A stretch of 64,000 bases of DNA from Arcicella sp038230735 (GCA_038230735.1 JBBRMR010000014.1:1-64000); one strand, 5' to 3'. Counted from the stretch's first letter, positions 1 through 9,086 are shown. Notes: generated by a model from the letters alone, not told the origin. Numbers and translations: made by a program.

Positions 1-2
1 CT

Positions 3-116
3 TTTACTCATATGTTGGCAGCAATGTGTGCCTACTCTTTTTACCAGAGAAAACCCAAAGTTTCTATCCAAACCCACAAAGCCTTAAAACAATATAATGG
101 CCTGATTGCCGCTTAG
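3..116 (+). CDS. C-terminal fragment of an unidentified protein, possibly a transposase
   Basis: An open frame enters from the left edge and ends with TAG at 114-116, giving 37 residues. It contains an THMLAAMCAYSFYQRKP-like stretch that resembles the hydrophobic then basic tail of some DDE transposases, but this is a weak visual resemblance only. The gene start and nearly all of the protein are outside the window. If it is a transposase, a terminal inverted repeat would be expected within the next tens of bases; I could not identify one without the other end. It lies directly before an AT-rich accessory operon. Confidence 0.3.
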   Translation, partial: FTHMLAAMCAYSFYQRKPKVSIQTHKALKQYNGLIAA

Positions 117-153
117 AATATGAAAAGTTCACGTTAATTTAGAAAAGATAAGA

Positions 154-1014
154 ATGGAAGATGTAGAAGCAGTTAGTATTATTTTATTTCAGGGTGAAAA
201 TTCAGCACAACATCTTTTATTTAAACGAGCAAAAGAAAATCCAAATAATTTTACTATTGATGATACATACACAACTATTTGTGACCAAAATCAAGTCAGT
301 ACAACAGACATTTCATACATAGCTGGAACGGTACTGAAAAATAATAGTTCTGTAAATTGGGTTAGGTATATTGATATTGAAGAATTATCTAATATTAAAC
401 CAAAAGTCAATAATTCTGAAGTAAGCAAAAATTTAAAAAAAATAGCCATTAATAATGCAACTTTCTTACTTAGTAAAAAAGCTAATCCTAATTGTGTCTA
501 TACTTGTCAAATTCAGGCAGAGGGCGAATGTGTACGTCCTGATGCTTTTTCTCCATATACATGTGATAATGGTACCTGTCTTTTAGAAAAATCTATTGAA
601 GAAGTAAGGATGGTGAATAAGAGTTCACGAATTGCTCAAGTTTTTGAATTAGATGACATTAGGGATATTAGAGATAACTATATGGTTAAAACCAAAAGAG
701 GAAGGGAATATGTTGACTATTATGACAAAATGACTCAAGTGAGCCAAGCATTTAATGTAATTACCCTTAGTAATGCTTATGAACACTTAATCGTTGCTCA
801 AGAATTAATGGGAGTGATGAAAACACTTGTCTCTGGCAAAAAAAGTGAGATAGTTATAGATAATGAAGCTAAAGAGAAATATTTGGAATTAATAAATGAC
901 TATAGAAAAGTTACCAAAAATAAAGAATTTCAAAGTATGCTTAATATATTTGAAAGTGACATTAAAAATTTGACATCAAAAAGTAAAGAATCCGTAATGA
1001 AATATATACAATGA
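154..1014 (+). CDS. Hypothetical protein with a six-cysteine pattern
   Basis: I do not recognise this 286-residue protein. It has no signal peptide or membrane segment, so it is probably cytoplasmic. Six cysteines are visible: C43, then C114, C118, C126, C137 and C142, the last five clustered in about 30 residues, which could form a metal site or disulfides. The remainder is mostly charged and helical in appearance. Its stop overlaps the start of the next gene (ATGA), so the two are probably translated together. It is the first gene of a tight same-strand AT-rich operon leading to a peptidase and a TonB receptor. Function unknown. Confidence 0.7.
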   Translation: MEDVEAVSIILFQGENSAQHLLFKRAKENPNNFTIDDTYTTICDQNQVSTTDISYIAGTVLKNNSSVNWVRYIDIEELSNIKPKVNNSEVSKNLKKIAINNATFLLSKKANPNCVYTCQIQAEGECVRPDAFSPYTCDNGTCLLEKSIEEVRMVNKSSRIAQVFELDDIRDIRDNYMVKTKRGREYVDYYDKMTQVSQAFNVITLSNAYEHLIVAQELMGVMKTLVSGKKSEIVIDNEAKEKYLELINDYRKVTKNKEFQSMLNIFESDIKNLTSKSKESVMKYIQ

Positions 1015-1634
1015 TTGAAAAAGCAAAATATTTTTACTCACTAAAAACGACAAAAATATTGACAATAATATTATTGTCGTTTTTTTTATTTATTGCTTTA
1101 AACCTTATATGTACATACGTAACATCTGTTATTTTAGAGAGAAACTTTACTAAGAGACCTTATATATATGGACGTTCTTTTTTGTGTAAAAAAAATCCTT
1201 TTAAAATGAATGCCGTATTTATATTAAGAGCATTATTAAAAATGAGTATTTTCATTTCAACAAGGACGTTATTTTTTTATATGGTCTCTAAAATTAAAAA
1301 TTCTTTTATTTTCAAAGATAAATATACTAAATCCTTATTTTACACGGTAATAATGACTGATTTTGTATATGTGATATTGCATTTTTTATTTTCGTCTGAA
1401 TCAAACTGGGATTTCTATTTTTATTCATCTTACTTTATTAAAGGGGGGTTATTTTTACTTATTCCAAGTTGGGTATTTTTTGGAATTTCAGTTGTTATAA
1501 ACATAATAGTTTTTAGAAAAAATATAAATGATTTTGTTGATTTAACTAAATATTGTCTATTTGCTTTTTTATCCTTTTTTGTTCAATTAGGTATTACTTA
1601 TATTGTTTTTGGAAAGATTTTTTATAAAATTTAA
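1011..1634 (+). CDS. Hypothetical multi-pass membrane protein
   Basis: A 207-residue protein with about five hydrophobic segments (near residues 17-39, 75-95, 108-128, 143-168 and 182-203), indicating an inner-membrane protein. No motif known to me is present. Its start codon overlaps the stop of the preceding gene by 4 bases, and the next gene begins 10 bases after its end, so it is part of the same operon. Base composition is very AT-rich, with long A and T runs, unlike the later part of the window and consistent with horizontal acquisition. It could be a transporter or anchoring partner of the Cys-cluster protein; that is inference from position only. Confidence 0.65.
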   Translation: MIEKAKYFYSLKTTKILTIILLSFFLFIALNLICTYVTSVILERNFTKRPYIYGRSFLCKKNPFKMNAVFILRALLKMSIFISTRTLFFYMVSKIKNSFIFKDKYTKSLFYTVIMTDFVYVILHFLFSSESNWDFYFYSSYFIKGGLFLLIPSWVFFGISVVINIIVFRKNINDFVDLTKYCLFAFLSFFVQLGITYIVFGKIFYKI

Positions 1635-1644
1635 ATGTAGAAAA

Positions 1645-2100
1645 ATGAAACATAAAATTTTCTTATATATTCTTTTTATTAGCATCCTTAGCTGTAAAAA
1701 AGATGAACAAAACAATCCTATATCGTCCAATATAATCTTAACAAATCCAACTTGGATTATACAAAAAGCCACAGGCAAAGGAGGAGGTTACAACTTTTCT
1801 TTTGACAAAAACGTAGGGAGTGACCCTTTCCAGTTTACAAAAGTTAGAATTAAACTTGAACCGTTGGGAACAATTACAGGAATTGACAATAATGGCAATA
1901 ACATTTCGGGAGCAACATGGAAATATTACGAAACTGATAAAAAATTAGAAATTTCAGGTTCAAATATATTCGGGATAGATGGAACTCATCAAGTAATTAC
2001 GATGGAATCATCCTTGGTAGAATTAAGAAATGAGTTAAAAGTTCCTCAATTAAACAATGCCATTGTTGAGTTAAACGCCACTCTAATTCCTTTAAAATGA
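1645..2100 (+). CDS. Small predicted lipoprotein
   Basis: A 151-residue protein. The start at 1645 is chosen because it gives a clean lipoprotein signal: MKHK, a hydrophobic core and a lipobox ending at C17 (SILSC) followed by KKDEQ. A start 14 codons earlier is open but would bury the signal. The mature part is beta-rich with a G-rich stretch (GKGGGYNFSF) near residue 43. I know of no assigned function. It overlaps the next gene by 4 bases (ATGA), and the next protein is also a lipoprotein, so both probably sit on the same membrane face. Confidence 0.65.
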   Translation: MKHKIFLYILFISILSCKKDEQNNPISSNIILTNPTWIIQKATGKGGGYNFSFDKNVGSDPFQFTKVRIKLEPLGTITGIDNNGNNISGATWKYYETDKKLEISGSNIFGIDGTHQVITMESSLVELRNELKVPQLNNAIVELNATLIPLK

Positions 2101-3395
2101 TGCAAAAATTATTTTTCTACATTGTGATCTGTATCATGTTGTGGAGTTGTAAATTAAATGAAGTAAGCTCTACTGAATCTCCCCTATCGGAATTAGATAG
2201 TATTTATTCTATTTGTAAAGATGTGTATTTTTGGAGTGGAAATCTCCCAAAATACAGTCGAGAAGAACTACAAAATTTTCAGACCTCTAAAAATATTATC
2301 AAAGACCTTAAAACTCACAGTGAATTTCATAACGGTAAGCCTTTGGATAGATGGAGTTTCGTAATTGACAAAGAAAGTTGGCAAAAATTACAACAAAATC
2401 AAACTGATGGATTTGGATTTGAAATGGCTTTTGTTACAGATGAAGACCTTAGAATAAGACTCGTTTACGACCAATCAAGTGCATACAAAAAAGGGTTAAG
2501 AAGAGGTGTTAAAATATTGAAAATTAATGATGTTGTGGCTAACATTACGAACAAAGATTTACTATCAAAAGAAATTATGAGAGCAAGTATATATCTCGAA
2601 TTTTTAAATCAAAAAGGAGGGGTTGAAAATATAATCCTCGAAGCCTCCCCATTTCAAAAAAACCCTTTAATAAATTCTCAAATCGTAGAAAACAAAATAG
2701 GATATTTCTACTTTGATATCTTTTTTGGTGGGAATTCTGTTTACAGTGAACTTAATAAACTTTTTACGCTCTTTCAAAAAGAAGAAATAAAAGACTTGAT
2801 AGTTGATTTAAGGTATAATCATGGAGGAGATGGCATGATGGCATTATCCATTGCTAATTCCATTATACCTAAGACAGCGGAGAATAAAATATTTTCACGT
2901 ATAATCAACAACAATAAATATAAAATATTGAACTATTCTTTATTTTTAAAGCCATCTGCCAATAATTTGAACTTAAAAAGAATATTTTTTATCACATCTT
3001 CAGAAACTGCCTCTTCAAGTGAAATATTAATAAATGCTTTAAGGGCAGTTATGGACGTTAAAATTATAGGTACAAATACAAATGGTAAGCCATTTGGTTT
3101 TCAGCCATATCCAGTAGGTAATAATTATATTTTTCCCATTAGTTTTAAAAACATAAATGATAAAGGTTTTGGAGAATTCTATGATGGTTTACCTTTGGAT
3201 TATGAGGTTGCGGACGACCTTACAAAAGATTTTGGAGATACCGAAGAAGAGTGTTTAAAAAGTGTTCTAACGTATATTAAAACAGGAACATTTCCATCGC
3301 CAAAAAAGAAAAATAGACAAGCATCTAAAAGCGACCTAATTATCAATGAACAAGAAATTCCCAATATCTTTTATTACTCAAACGCTCTTTTTTAG
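2097..3395 (+). CDS. S41-family (C-terminal processing) serine peptidase, lipoprotein
   Basis: The 432-residue protein starts with a lipoprotein signal (lipobox at C18, LWSC). A PDZ-like segment follows around residues 105-165 (FGFEMAF to VKILKINDV). The S41 peptidase core has DLRYNHGGDG near 237-246, TASSSE at 304-309 and NGKP at 329-332. Serine 306 and lysine 331 are 25 residues apart, the spacing of the Ser/Lys dyad in known S41 processing proteases. It is expected to cleave peptides or exposed protein tails in the periplasm or at the cell surface. Its 3' end overlaps the downstream TonB receptor gene by 50 bases, an unusually long overlap that argues for coupled expression. Confidence 0.88.
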   Translation: MMQKLFFYIVICIMLWSCKLNEVSSTESPLSELDSIYSICKDVYFWSGNLPKYSREELQNFQTSKNIIKDLKTHSEFHNGKPLDRWSFVIDKESWQKLQQNQTDGFGFEMAFVTDEDLRIRLVYDQSSAYKKGLRRGVKILKINDVVANITNKDLLSKEIMRASIYLEFLNQKGGVENIILEASPFQKNPLINSQIVENKIGYFYFDIFFGGNSVYSELNKLFTLFQKEEIKDLIVDLRYNHGGDGMMALSIANSIIPKTAENKIFSRIINNNKYKILNYSLFLKPSANNLNLKRIFFITSSETASSSEILINALRAVMDVKIIGTNTNGKPFGFQPYPVGNNYIFPISFKNINDKGFGEFYDGLPLDYEVADDLTKDFGDTEEECLKSVLTYIKTGTFPSPKKKNRQASKSDLIINEQEIPNIFYYSNALF

Positions 3396-5688
3396 CATCT
3401 TTTGCTCCTTGATTAGTATTTTATCTTTCTCACAAACTTATCAACTTCATGGCTATGTTAAGGATGCAAATACCAAGGAAGGTTTAATAGGTGTCAATAT
3501 CGTAGTTAAAGAAGAAAAATCTATTTCTCAAAGTAATAATTATGGTTTTTTTTCTTTGAAATTATCTCCTAATAAAAACTATCAAATTATTTTCTCTTCA
3601 GTCGGGTATAAAACAGATACTTTCTTTGTAGAGCCTAAAAAAATAAATGTAACGCTTGAGATTACTTTGCAACCTATTGATTATCAATTAGATGAAGTAG
3701 TTGTAAAAGCTGAACAAGAAAATTTTAAACTTAACCAAATTAGTTCTCTTGTTTTAACACCCACAGAAATTAAATCTATTCCTTTAATTTTCGGAGAAAA
3801 AGACCCTATTAAAGCCTTTCAACTCCTTCCTGGCGTTCAACAAGCAAGTGAGGGGAGCAGTATGTTTATTGTGAGAGGTGGCGGGTCAGATCAAAATTTG
3901 CTTCTACTTGACCAAGCCACAGTCTATAACGCTAATCATTTATTTGGATTTATTTCAACTTTTAATACCGATCCCATCAAACATATTGAACTTTATAAAG
4001 GAGGATTTCCCGCCCGATATGGTGGTCGTCTTTCATCGGTTTTAGATGTTAAAATGAAAGAAGGAAGCTCAGAGGGCTTTCATGGCGAAGCTGGTATTGG
4101 CTTAATAACCTCTCGTTTAACATTAGAAGGTCCAATTTTGAAAAAAAGAGCTTCGTTTCTATTTTCAATAAGACGAACTTATTTTGATATTGTCAGAGAA
4201 CTGATACCCATAAAAGGATTTGATGTGAAATATTGGTTTTATGACTTTAACGGAAAGTTAAATTGGCAAATTAATTCTAAAAATGGCTTATTCGTAAGCG
4301 TTTATACAGGAACGGATAAGTTAAATGTCAACGAGGAATTAAAGGTTGGTTTAGCCAAAATAAATTATAATTATGGTATGAATTGGGGAAACATTACTTC
4401 TACTATTCGCTGGAATCACATTTTTAATGAAAAACTATTTTCAAATATTTCAATTATTTCAACTAAGTACAATTTTGAGTTATCTGACGTATATTCTCGT
4501 CAATTAGATAATGATAAATATGAAAGACAGACCAATTATCTTTCATCTATTCAAGACATTAATCTTAAAGCCGATATAGATTATTTTGCTAATTTAAGTG
4601 CAACTATTCGATTCGGAGGTGTTTTCACGAAGCATCAATTTAAACCTCAAATCTTGAAAGTAGGGGCAGATTCTTCCAGAGTGGTAAGCATCAGTAATTT
4701 TGAATGGGCATTATATAGTGAATATGAATCAAGGTGGACTAAAAGGCTATCAAGTAACATTGGTTTAAGACTCAATTTCTATAACACAGGAAAAAATAGC
4801 GAGTATTTTGTTGAGCCACGCATGGTCTTGTCATACCAAGTAAATGATTCATGGAAGTTGAAAGGTTCTTATGCTTATACGTCACAATTTACGCATCAAT
4901 TATCCAATACTGGAGTAGGTTTTCCAACAGATTTATGGATTCCATCTACCCAAAGAATACCAATTGCATCAGCTAAACAAATTTCTGGTGCTATCGAAAA
5001 AACCTTGAATTACGGTTATTTCCTAAGTTTTGAGAGTTATTATAAAAAGATGCAAAATGTAGTAAGCTACAAAGAGACAACCAATTTTATAAATGTTTCA
5101 GACAATCAGGAAACGAATTATTGGGAAACGAAAATAACGTCTGGTCAAGGTTGGGCTTATGGATATGAATTGTTATTCAAAAAGAACACAGGGCAGTTTC
5201 GTGGATGGCTTGGCTATACGCTTGGATGGTCAGTTCGTCAATTTGATGATTTGAATGGAGGCAATCCATTTTATTCACGTCAAGACCGAAGGCATGATTT
5301 CGAGATAGTTACAACCTATTCTCTAAAGCCTTCTATAAGACTATCCGCAAATTGGATTTATACTTCTGGAAATCCAATTACAGCCCCCTTAGCTTCTTTT
5401 ATATCGTTCAAAAACGATAAAGTTGGGTTGATAGATTATGGAAATGTTAATGCTTTTAGAACCGATGCAGTTCATCGCTTAGATTTGGGAATTCAATTTA
5501 TTAAAAAACGAAAAAAGTTTGAACGTACTTGGGACTTAAGCGTTTATAATGCTTATAACAGACAGAACCCGTATTATTACTCGGTTGAAACTATTCAAAA
5601 TACACAAACTAATACGCTCAAATATGAATTACGAAGTAAAGCATTATTGCCAATAATTCCATCAGTAAGTTATAATATTAAGTGGTAA
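3346..5688 (+). CDS. TonB-dependent outer-membrane receptor with N-terminal carboxypeptidase-like domain
   Basis: A 780-residue receptor with a signal peptide ending near FSQ at residue 30. It has a CarboxypepD_reg-like beta-sandwich at about 31-115 (YQLHGYVKDANTKEG), a plug domain at about 125-235 (GVQQASEGSSMFIVRGGG, GGFPARYGGR) and a beta-barrel to the C-terminus, which ends in the aromatic pattern YNIKW typical of outer-membrane proteins. It lies within the S41 peptidase operon and is followed 1 base later by a DUF4249 lipoprotein, the usual partner of this receptor subtype. The substrate cannot be read from sequence; peptides are a reasonable guess because of the peptidase. Confidence 0.93.
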   Translation: MNKKFPISFITQTLFFSIFCSLISILSFSQTYQLHGYVKDANTKEGLIGVNIVVKEEKSISQSNNYGFFSLKLSPNKNYQIIFSSVGYKTDTFFVEPKKINVTLEITLQPIDYQLDEVVVKAEQENFKLNQISSLVLTPTEIKSIPLIFGEKDPIKAFQLLPGVQQASEGSSMFIVRGGGSDQNLLLLDQATVYNANHLFGFISTFNTDPIKHIELYKGGFPARYGGRLSSVLDVKMKEGSSEGFHGEAGIGLITSRLTLEGPILKKRASFLFSIRRTYFDIVRELIPIKGFDVKYWFYDFNGKLNWQINSKNGLFVSVYTGTDKLNVNEELKVGLAKINYNYGMNWGNITSTIRWNHIFNEKLFSNISIISTKYNFELSDVYSRQLDNDKYERQTNYLSSIQDINLKADIDYFANLSATIRFGGVFTKHQFKPQILKVGADSSRVVSISNFEWALYSEYESRWTKRLSSNIGLRLNFYNTGKNSEYFVEPRMVLSYQVNDSWKLKGSYAYTSQFTHQLSNTGVGFPTDLWIPSTQRIPIASAKQISGAIEKTLNYGYFLSFESYYKKMQNVVSYKETTNFINVSDNQETNYWETKITSGQGWAYGYELLFKKNTGQFRGWLGYTLGWSVRQFDDLNGGNPFYSRQDRRHDFEIVTTYSLKPSIRLSANWIYTSGNPITAPLASFISFKNDKVGLIDYGNVNAFRTDAVHRLDLGIQFIKKRKKFERTWDLSVYNAYNRQNPYYYSVETIQNTQTNTLKYELRSKALLPIIPSVSYNIKW

Positions 5689-5689
5689 A

Positions 5690-6592
5690 ATGAAATCAAA
5701 ATCTCTGAAATATATTCTCACTCTCTCATTCTGTCAATTATTTTATTCATGTATAGAAGTAGATATGCCACTTCAAACAGCTAAAGCAAAAATAGCTGTT
5801 ATAGCTCTTTTATCTCCTTCTGATTCCTTAATTGCAGCTTTTGTTTCAGTAGTAAATCCTCTTGATAAAGAATTTAATGTCAGCGAATCAGTCCCCAGAA
5901 ATGCGAAAGTAAGCATAATGTCAGGAGGCAGGAAAATTATACTACCTTATGTTGATTCGACTCAACGATATCAATTGTTTGATAAAAGTCTTGTGAAATT
6001 CGATAGTCAATATGAGTTGTTTGTAGAAGTTAATGGATATAATTCAGTGCGTTCAAGTTATAATACTCTGAAAGAAACTATACCCATGACATCACTATTA
6101 AATGACGATAAAAAAGTTACTTTCTCTATTAAATGGAAGGACTCACCCGTTGAGGCTAATATGTACAATGTATTTGTGAGATATTGGAATCAACAAATAC
6201 GATCAATATCGTACTCTGGAATAATTTGGAATAATAATGTAGGGTCATCTTTCAGTATTTCAGATGTAAATTTATCAAACCCAGAAATAACAGCAATAGG
6301 CAATTTGACTAAAAGTAAATCTATTTCAGATACTACAACATTTTTTGTAGTCTTCAGTAATATAGACCAACAAACAAACGCTTTTTTTAGTAAGCGTTCA
6401 AGTCAGTACAATCAAAATGAATCAAATCAACAGTCAATAAGCGACTTTATTTCAGATATTTCTAATAAACAAGCTGATTTAAACTCTTTTTTTGAGCGAT
6501 TCAAGGAGCCTGTTTTGATTCCCTCAAATATAGAAAATGGTTTGGGATATTTTGGCGGTTATTATAGTAAAACCATTAAAATCTCTAAATAG
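5690..6592 (+). CDS. DUF4249-type lipoprotein, probable TonB receptor partner
   Basis: A 300-residue lipoprotein with a signal and lipobox ending at C21 (FYSC). The early segment AKIAVIALLSPSDSLIAAFVS is characteristic of the DUF4249 family, whose members are encoded directly after carboxypeptidase-domain TonB receptors in Bacteroidota and are thought to act as surface lids in a SusD-like way. The gene begins one base after the receptor stop. Two beta-rich domains can be inferred. After its end there are about 65 AT-rich bases before the methyltransferase gene. Confidence 0.85.
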   Translation: MKSKSLKYILTLSFCQLFYSCIEVDMPLQTAKAKIAVIALLSPSDSLIAAFVSVVNPLDKEFNVSESVPRNAKVSIMSGGRKIILPYVDSTQRYQLFDKSLVKFDSQYELFVEVNGYNSVRSSYNTLKETIPMTSLLNDDKKVTFSIKWKDSPVEANMYNVFVRYWNQQIRSISYSGIIWNNNVGSSFSISDVNLSNPEITAIGNLTKSKSISDTTTFFVVFSNIDQQTNAFFSKRSSQYNQNESNQQSISDFISDISNKQADLNSFFERFKEPVLIPSNIENGLGYFGGYYSKTIKISK

Positions 6593-6658
6593 AATATCTT
6601 TATTATAAAATTTAATAATACTTTTCTCTTATCTCATTCATAATTTCTTATAATAAAA

Positions 6659-7570
6659 ATGTCTGCAAAACTCACTAATTATCTAAATAAAATTGATAGC
6701 TTTTTTGGTATAAACAATGTAATTACTAAGAAAATAACAAAGAAAAATATTCAACAATATTTTACTGAAAGTAGCCTTGGTTACACGATGTTCCATTCTA
6801 AAAAAGGTTCTGTACATTTTGCGATAAGTGATGATGGTATTTTTAGAAAAAGCGATTATAACAAACAAGTTAAATTGATTAGTGAAATTCTTACTAAAAA
6901 TGAAAGTAAATTAAATATTTTAGAAATAGGAAGTGGAAAAGGTTACAATACTGGAAACTTAGCAAAGAGCTATCCAGAGTCTAATTTTTATGGACTGGAA
7001 TTAACGCCATCTTTTTTAAAACAAGCAAAACAGTCCTACAAAAACTGTAATAATGCTATGTTTATACAAGGGGATTTTCATAAAATTCCTTTTGAGAATA
7101 ATACTTTTGATTACGTATTTGAAATCGAGGCAATGTGTTACGCTAACAACATGGAAACCGTAATAAAAGAAATTCATAGGGTATTACGCCCTAATGGAGT
7201 TTTTGTGTCTTTTGATGGATTTAGAAATAATAATTTTGAATCATTTAGTAATGAACTTAAAACAGCCTGTAAATTAGTTGAAATTTCAATGGCTGTAGAA
7301 AGTGGTTTTGAAATAGGCAAATGGATTTCTATTTCCCAATCCGTTGGACTTTCAACAATAGAATGCAAGGATATATCCAAACAAATTATGCCAAACTTAC
7401 AACGGTTTGAAAGTATGGCTAATAAATTTTTAGACAGTCGTTTTCTAAAGTATCTCAGTCACTTTTTGCCTAATTATTTTGTTAATAATGTTATTGCTGG
7501 TCTTCTTATTTCTGTTACTGTTGAAAAAAAGGGTCAAGGATATTACAAAATTATCTCCCAAAAGGTATAG
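6659..7570 (+). CDS. Class I SAM-dependent methyltransferase
   Basis: A 303-residue enzyme of the UbiE/sterol methyltransferase-like group. Motif I is ILEIGSGKGYNTG at about 87-99. The acidic motif II region follows (FYGLELTPSF), then the motif containing GDFHKIPFENNTFDYVFEIE and the post-motif HRVLRPNGVFVSFDGF. The first 70 residues and the last 80 do not match a family I recognise, so the substrate (lipid, quinone, peptide or small molecule) is unknown. It is the last gene of the left-end accessory cluster, ahead of a strong hairpin terminator, and shares its AT-rich composition. Confidence 0.85.
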   Translation: MSAKLTNYLNKIDSFFGINNVITKKITKKNIQQYFTESSLGYTMFHSKKGSVHFAISDDGIFRKSDYNKQVKLISEILTKNESKLNILEIGSGKGYNTGNLAKSYPESNFYGLELTPSFLKQAKQSYKNCNNAMFIQGDFHKIPFENNTFDYVFEIEAMCYANNMETVIKEIHRVLRPNGVFVSFDGFRNNNFESFSNELKTACKLVEISMAVESGFEIGKWISISQSVGLSTIECKDISKQIMPNLQRFESMANKFLDSRFLKYLSHFLPNYFVNNVIAGLLISVTVEKKGQGYYKIISQKV

Positions 7571-7665
7571 TGTTTTATTGTGTAAATATCGTCACAGAAA
7601 TCATCACCGAAGATATGCGACTGATAGAGAGACTATTATATAATTTTAGGCGTGCAGTTAGTCGC

Positions 7666-7703
7666 TAAAAAAAGCCCTCAAATCACTTTTGAGGGCTTTT
7701 TTA
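7666..7703 (+). terminator. Rho-independent terminator after the left-end operon
   Basis: A perfect GC-containing hairpin, with arms at about 7674-7682 and 7689-7697 (GCCCTCAAA type stem) and a short loop, is followed by T6 on the plus strand and preceded by A7. It can therefore end transcription in both directions, serving the methyltransferase operon and the opposing DoxX gene. Confidence 0.85.
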
Positions 7704-7762
7704 TAGATTTTATTTCCTAATATGTCACAATTTATCACAAATTAGGACATATTAGAAAATCT

Positions 7763-8209
7763 CTACTTCATCTTATAAGCAGGATGATTTCTCATATATT
7801 CATCAAAAGAAAATTTACCCGAACCAATTATCCAAAACAAACACAATAACGCCAAAACTATTAAAGAAAGCCATAATTCTGAGTTTACGAAAGAGAAACC
7901 GTTGCGAATATTGGTCAAAAAAACGGCTCCAACCAAAATCGGTACTTGAAAAGCCGAAGCCAACCGAGTAAGACAACCCAGCGAAATCAAAAGTCCACCC
8001 ACCAGATGGGCAAAGGCGATATAATGCACTGCCACAAACGTAAAAGCGTTGAAGTGCAAGCCCTCAACCAAGTCTTTCAATTGTCCAGTATCGCCAATAA
8101 AACTTACTCCTTTCATAAACAATAAAAGCCCTAATCCGATTCTCACGATATCGAGCCAAGCGGGATGATGCGAATCTCCCCAGTGTTCAATGCGTTCAAT
8201 TGCTGTCAT
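7763..8209 (-). CDS. DoxX family membrane protein
   Basis: A 148-residue four-helix membrane protein. The N-terminal WLDIVRIGLGLLLFMKGVSF followed by the HLVGGLLISLGCLTRLASAFQ segment is typical of DoxX-family proteins, which are implicated in electron transfer or redox stress complexes but remain poorly defined biochemically. It converges on the accessory operon terminator and is divergent from a YHS protein gene; a second DoxX-like protein lies downstream of that. The pairing of two DoxX proteins with a YHS protein and a Crp/Fnr regulator suggests one redox-related module, which is inference. Confidence 0.82.
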   Translation of the reverse strand: MTAIERIEHWGDSHHPAWLDIVRIGLGLLLFMKGVSFIGDTGQLKDLVEGLHFNAFTFVAVHYIAFAHLVGGLLISLGCLTRLASAFQVPILVGAVFLTNIRNGFSFVNSELWLSLIVLALLCLFWIIGSGKFSFDEYMRNHPAYKMK

Positions 8210-8389
8210 TTTGTTATGTTGTTTTTATGTTTCTGTATTGAATTTAGAAAATAAATATTACATTGTCAAGAGAACGTTGTACTTTTTTACGAAAAATAAT
8301 CAAAATCCAAACTTGGTAATTTTCCCGACAATTGAAAATTTTGGAATGTGCAAACTTTGTATCAAGAAATTGCTTTCGGCTTTCAGCAG

Positions 8390-8471
8390 TTGGCTATCAA
8401 AAAAGTAATCATCAAACAGTTTTCAGCAAACTAATATTTATCAATTAAAGTATCGAAACATTGATAGCCAA
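8390..8471. repeat. Inverted word repeat upstream of the YHS gene
   Basis: TTGGCTATCAA at 8390-8400 is repeated in inverted form at 8461-8471, separated by 60 bases in the gap between the divergent DoxX and YHS genes. The right arm ends 14 bases before the YHS start codon. Similar CGGCTTTC/GGCTATC words occur in other gaps of this window. It could be a long-loop hairpin in the YHS leader or a paired binding site. The rest of the 276-base gap shows nothing else clear. Confidence 0.5.
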
Positions 8472-8485
8472 AAGCCAACAAACAA

Positions 8486-8959
8486 ATGAAGAAATTATTA
8501 AACCTCATCATCTTTGCATTATTGACCTTTACAGGCTTTTCGCAAGACGCAAATTTTCGGAATAAAGAATACTCATTAACAAAAGGAGTTGCCATTAAAG
8601 GCTATGATCCCGTGGCATATTTTTCAGGCAAACCCCAAAAAGGAAAAGCCGCTAATGCTTACACGTATGAAGGCGTATCGTATCAATTTGCAAACCCTGC
8701 TAACTTAGAAACCTTCAAGAAAAACCCTACAAAGTATGAGCCGCAATATGGCGGTTGGTGTGCTTTTGCAATGGGTGATTCGGGCGAAAAGGTAGAAATT
8801 GATCCTGAGACGTATAAAGTTCTGAACGGCAAATTATATTTATTTTATCATACCTTTTTCAGTAATACTTTACCCGATTGGAACAAAGATGAAAACGCCT
8901 TAAAAATAAAGGCTGATGCGAATTGGAACAAACGGTTCACGGTGAACGGTAAAGGGTGA
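8486..8959 (+). CDS. Exported YHS-domain protein
   Basis: A 157-residue protein with a signal peptide (cleavage near GFSQ, residue 20). The YHS domain spans about residues 33-95: GYDPVAYF, YEGVSYQFANPANLETFKKNP and YGGWCAFAMGDSG. YHS domains occur in metal-related proteins and the conserved cysteine here could bind a metal. The last residues (FTVNGKG) are encoded by an intergenic word repeat (ACGGTGAACGGTAAAGGGTGA), so the natural C-terminus may have been altered. It is followed by a DoxX-like gene and a Crp/Fnr regulator on the same strand. Confidence 0.85.
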   Translation: MKKLLNLIIFALLTFTGFSQDANFRNKEYSLTKGVAIKGYDPVAYFSGKPQKGKAANAYTYEGVSYQFANPANLETFKKNPTKYEPQYGGWCAFAMGDSGEKVEIDPETYKVLNGKLYLFYHTFFSNTLPDWNKDENALKIKADANWNKRFTVNGKG

Positions 8960-9082
8960 ACGGGAAAGCGATGAACGGTTTGTAGGAAATAAAATTTATA
9001 AGTAACTGTTTATCAATAAATTATAATTATTAAACTTTTAAAAATCGCAGTAAACCGTGAGCCGTTTACCGTAAACCGAAAA
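8939..9082. repeat. Word repeat with inverted copies (GGTGAACGGTAAA family)
   Basis: The words CACGGTGAACGGTAAAGG and GATGAACGGTTTG on the left (8939-8981) face CAGTAAACCGTGAGCC and GTTTACCGTAAACCG on the right (about 9049-9078). ACGGTAAA at 8946-8953 pairs exactly with TTTACCGT at 9065-9072. The left part includes the last codons of the YHS gene, and the right part ends just before the DoxX-like gene. The same word occurs again near 49618-49646 and 54066-54078. Confidence 0.6.
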
Positions 9083-9086
9083 GAAA

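Noticed and set aside
3..116. A complete insertion sequence at the left edge
   Set aside because: Only 37 residues are visible and no terminal inverted repeat could be identified, so only a fragment of an unknown protein is claimed.
8190..8408. A 72-residue frame overlapping the DoxX gene start
   Set aside because: It begins inside the reverse-strand DoxX gene, has no recognisable features and is made partly of word-repeat DNA.
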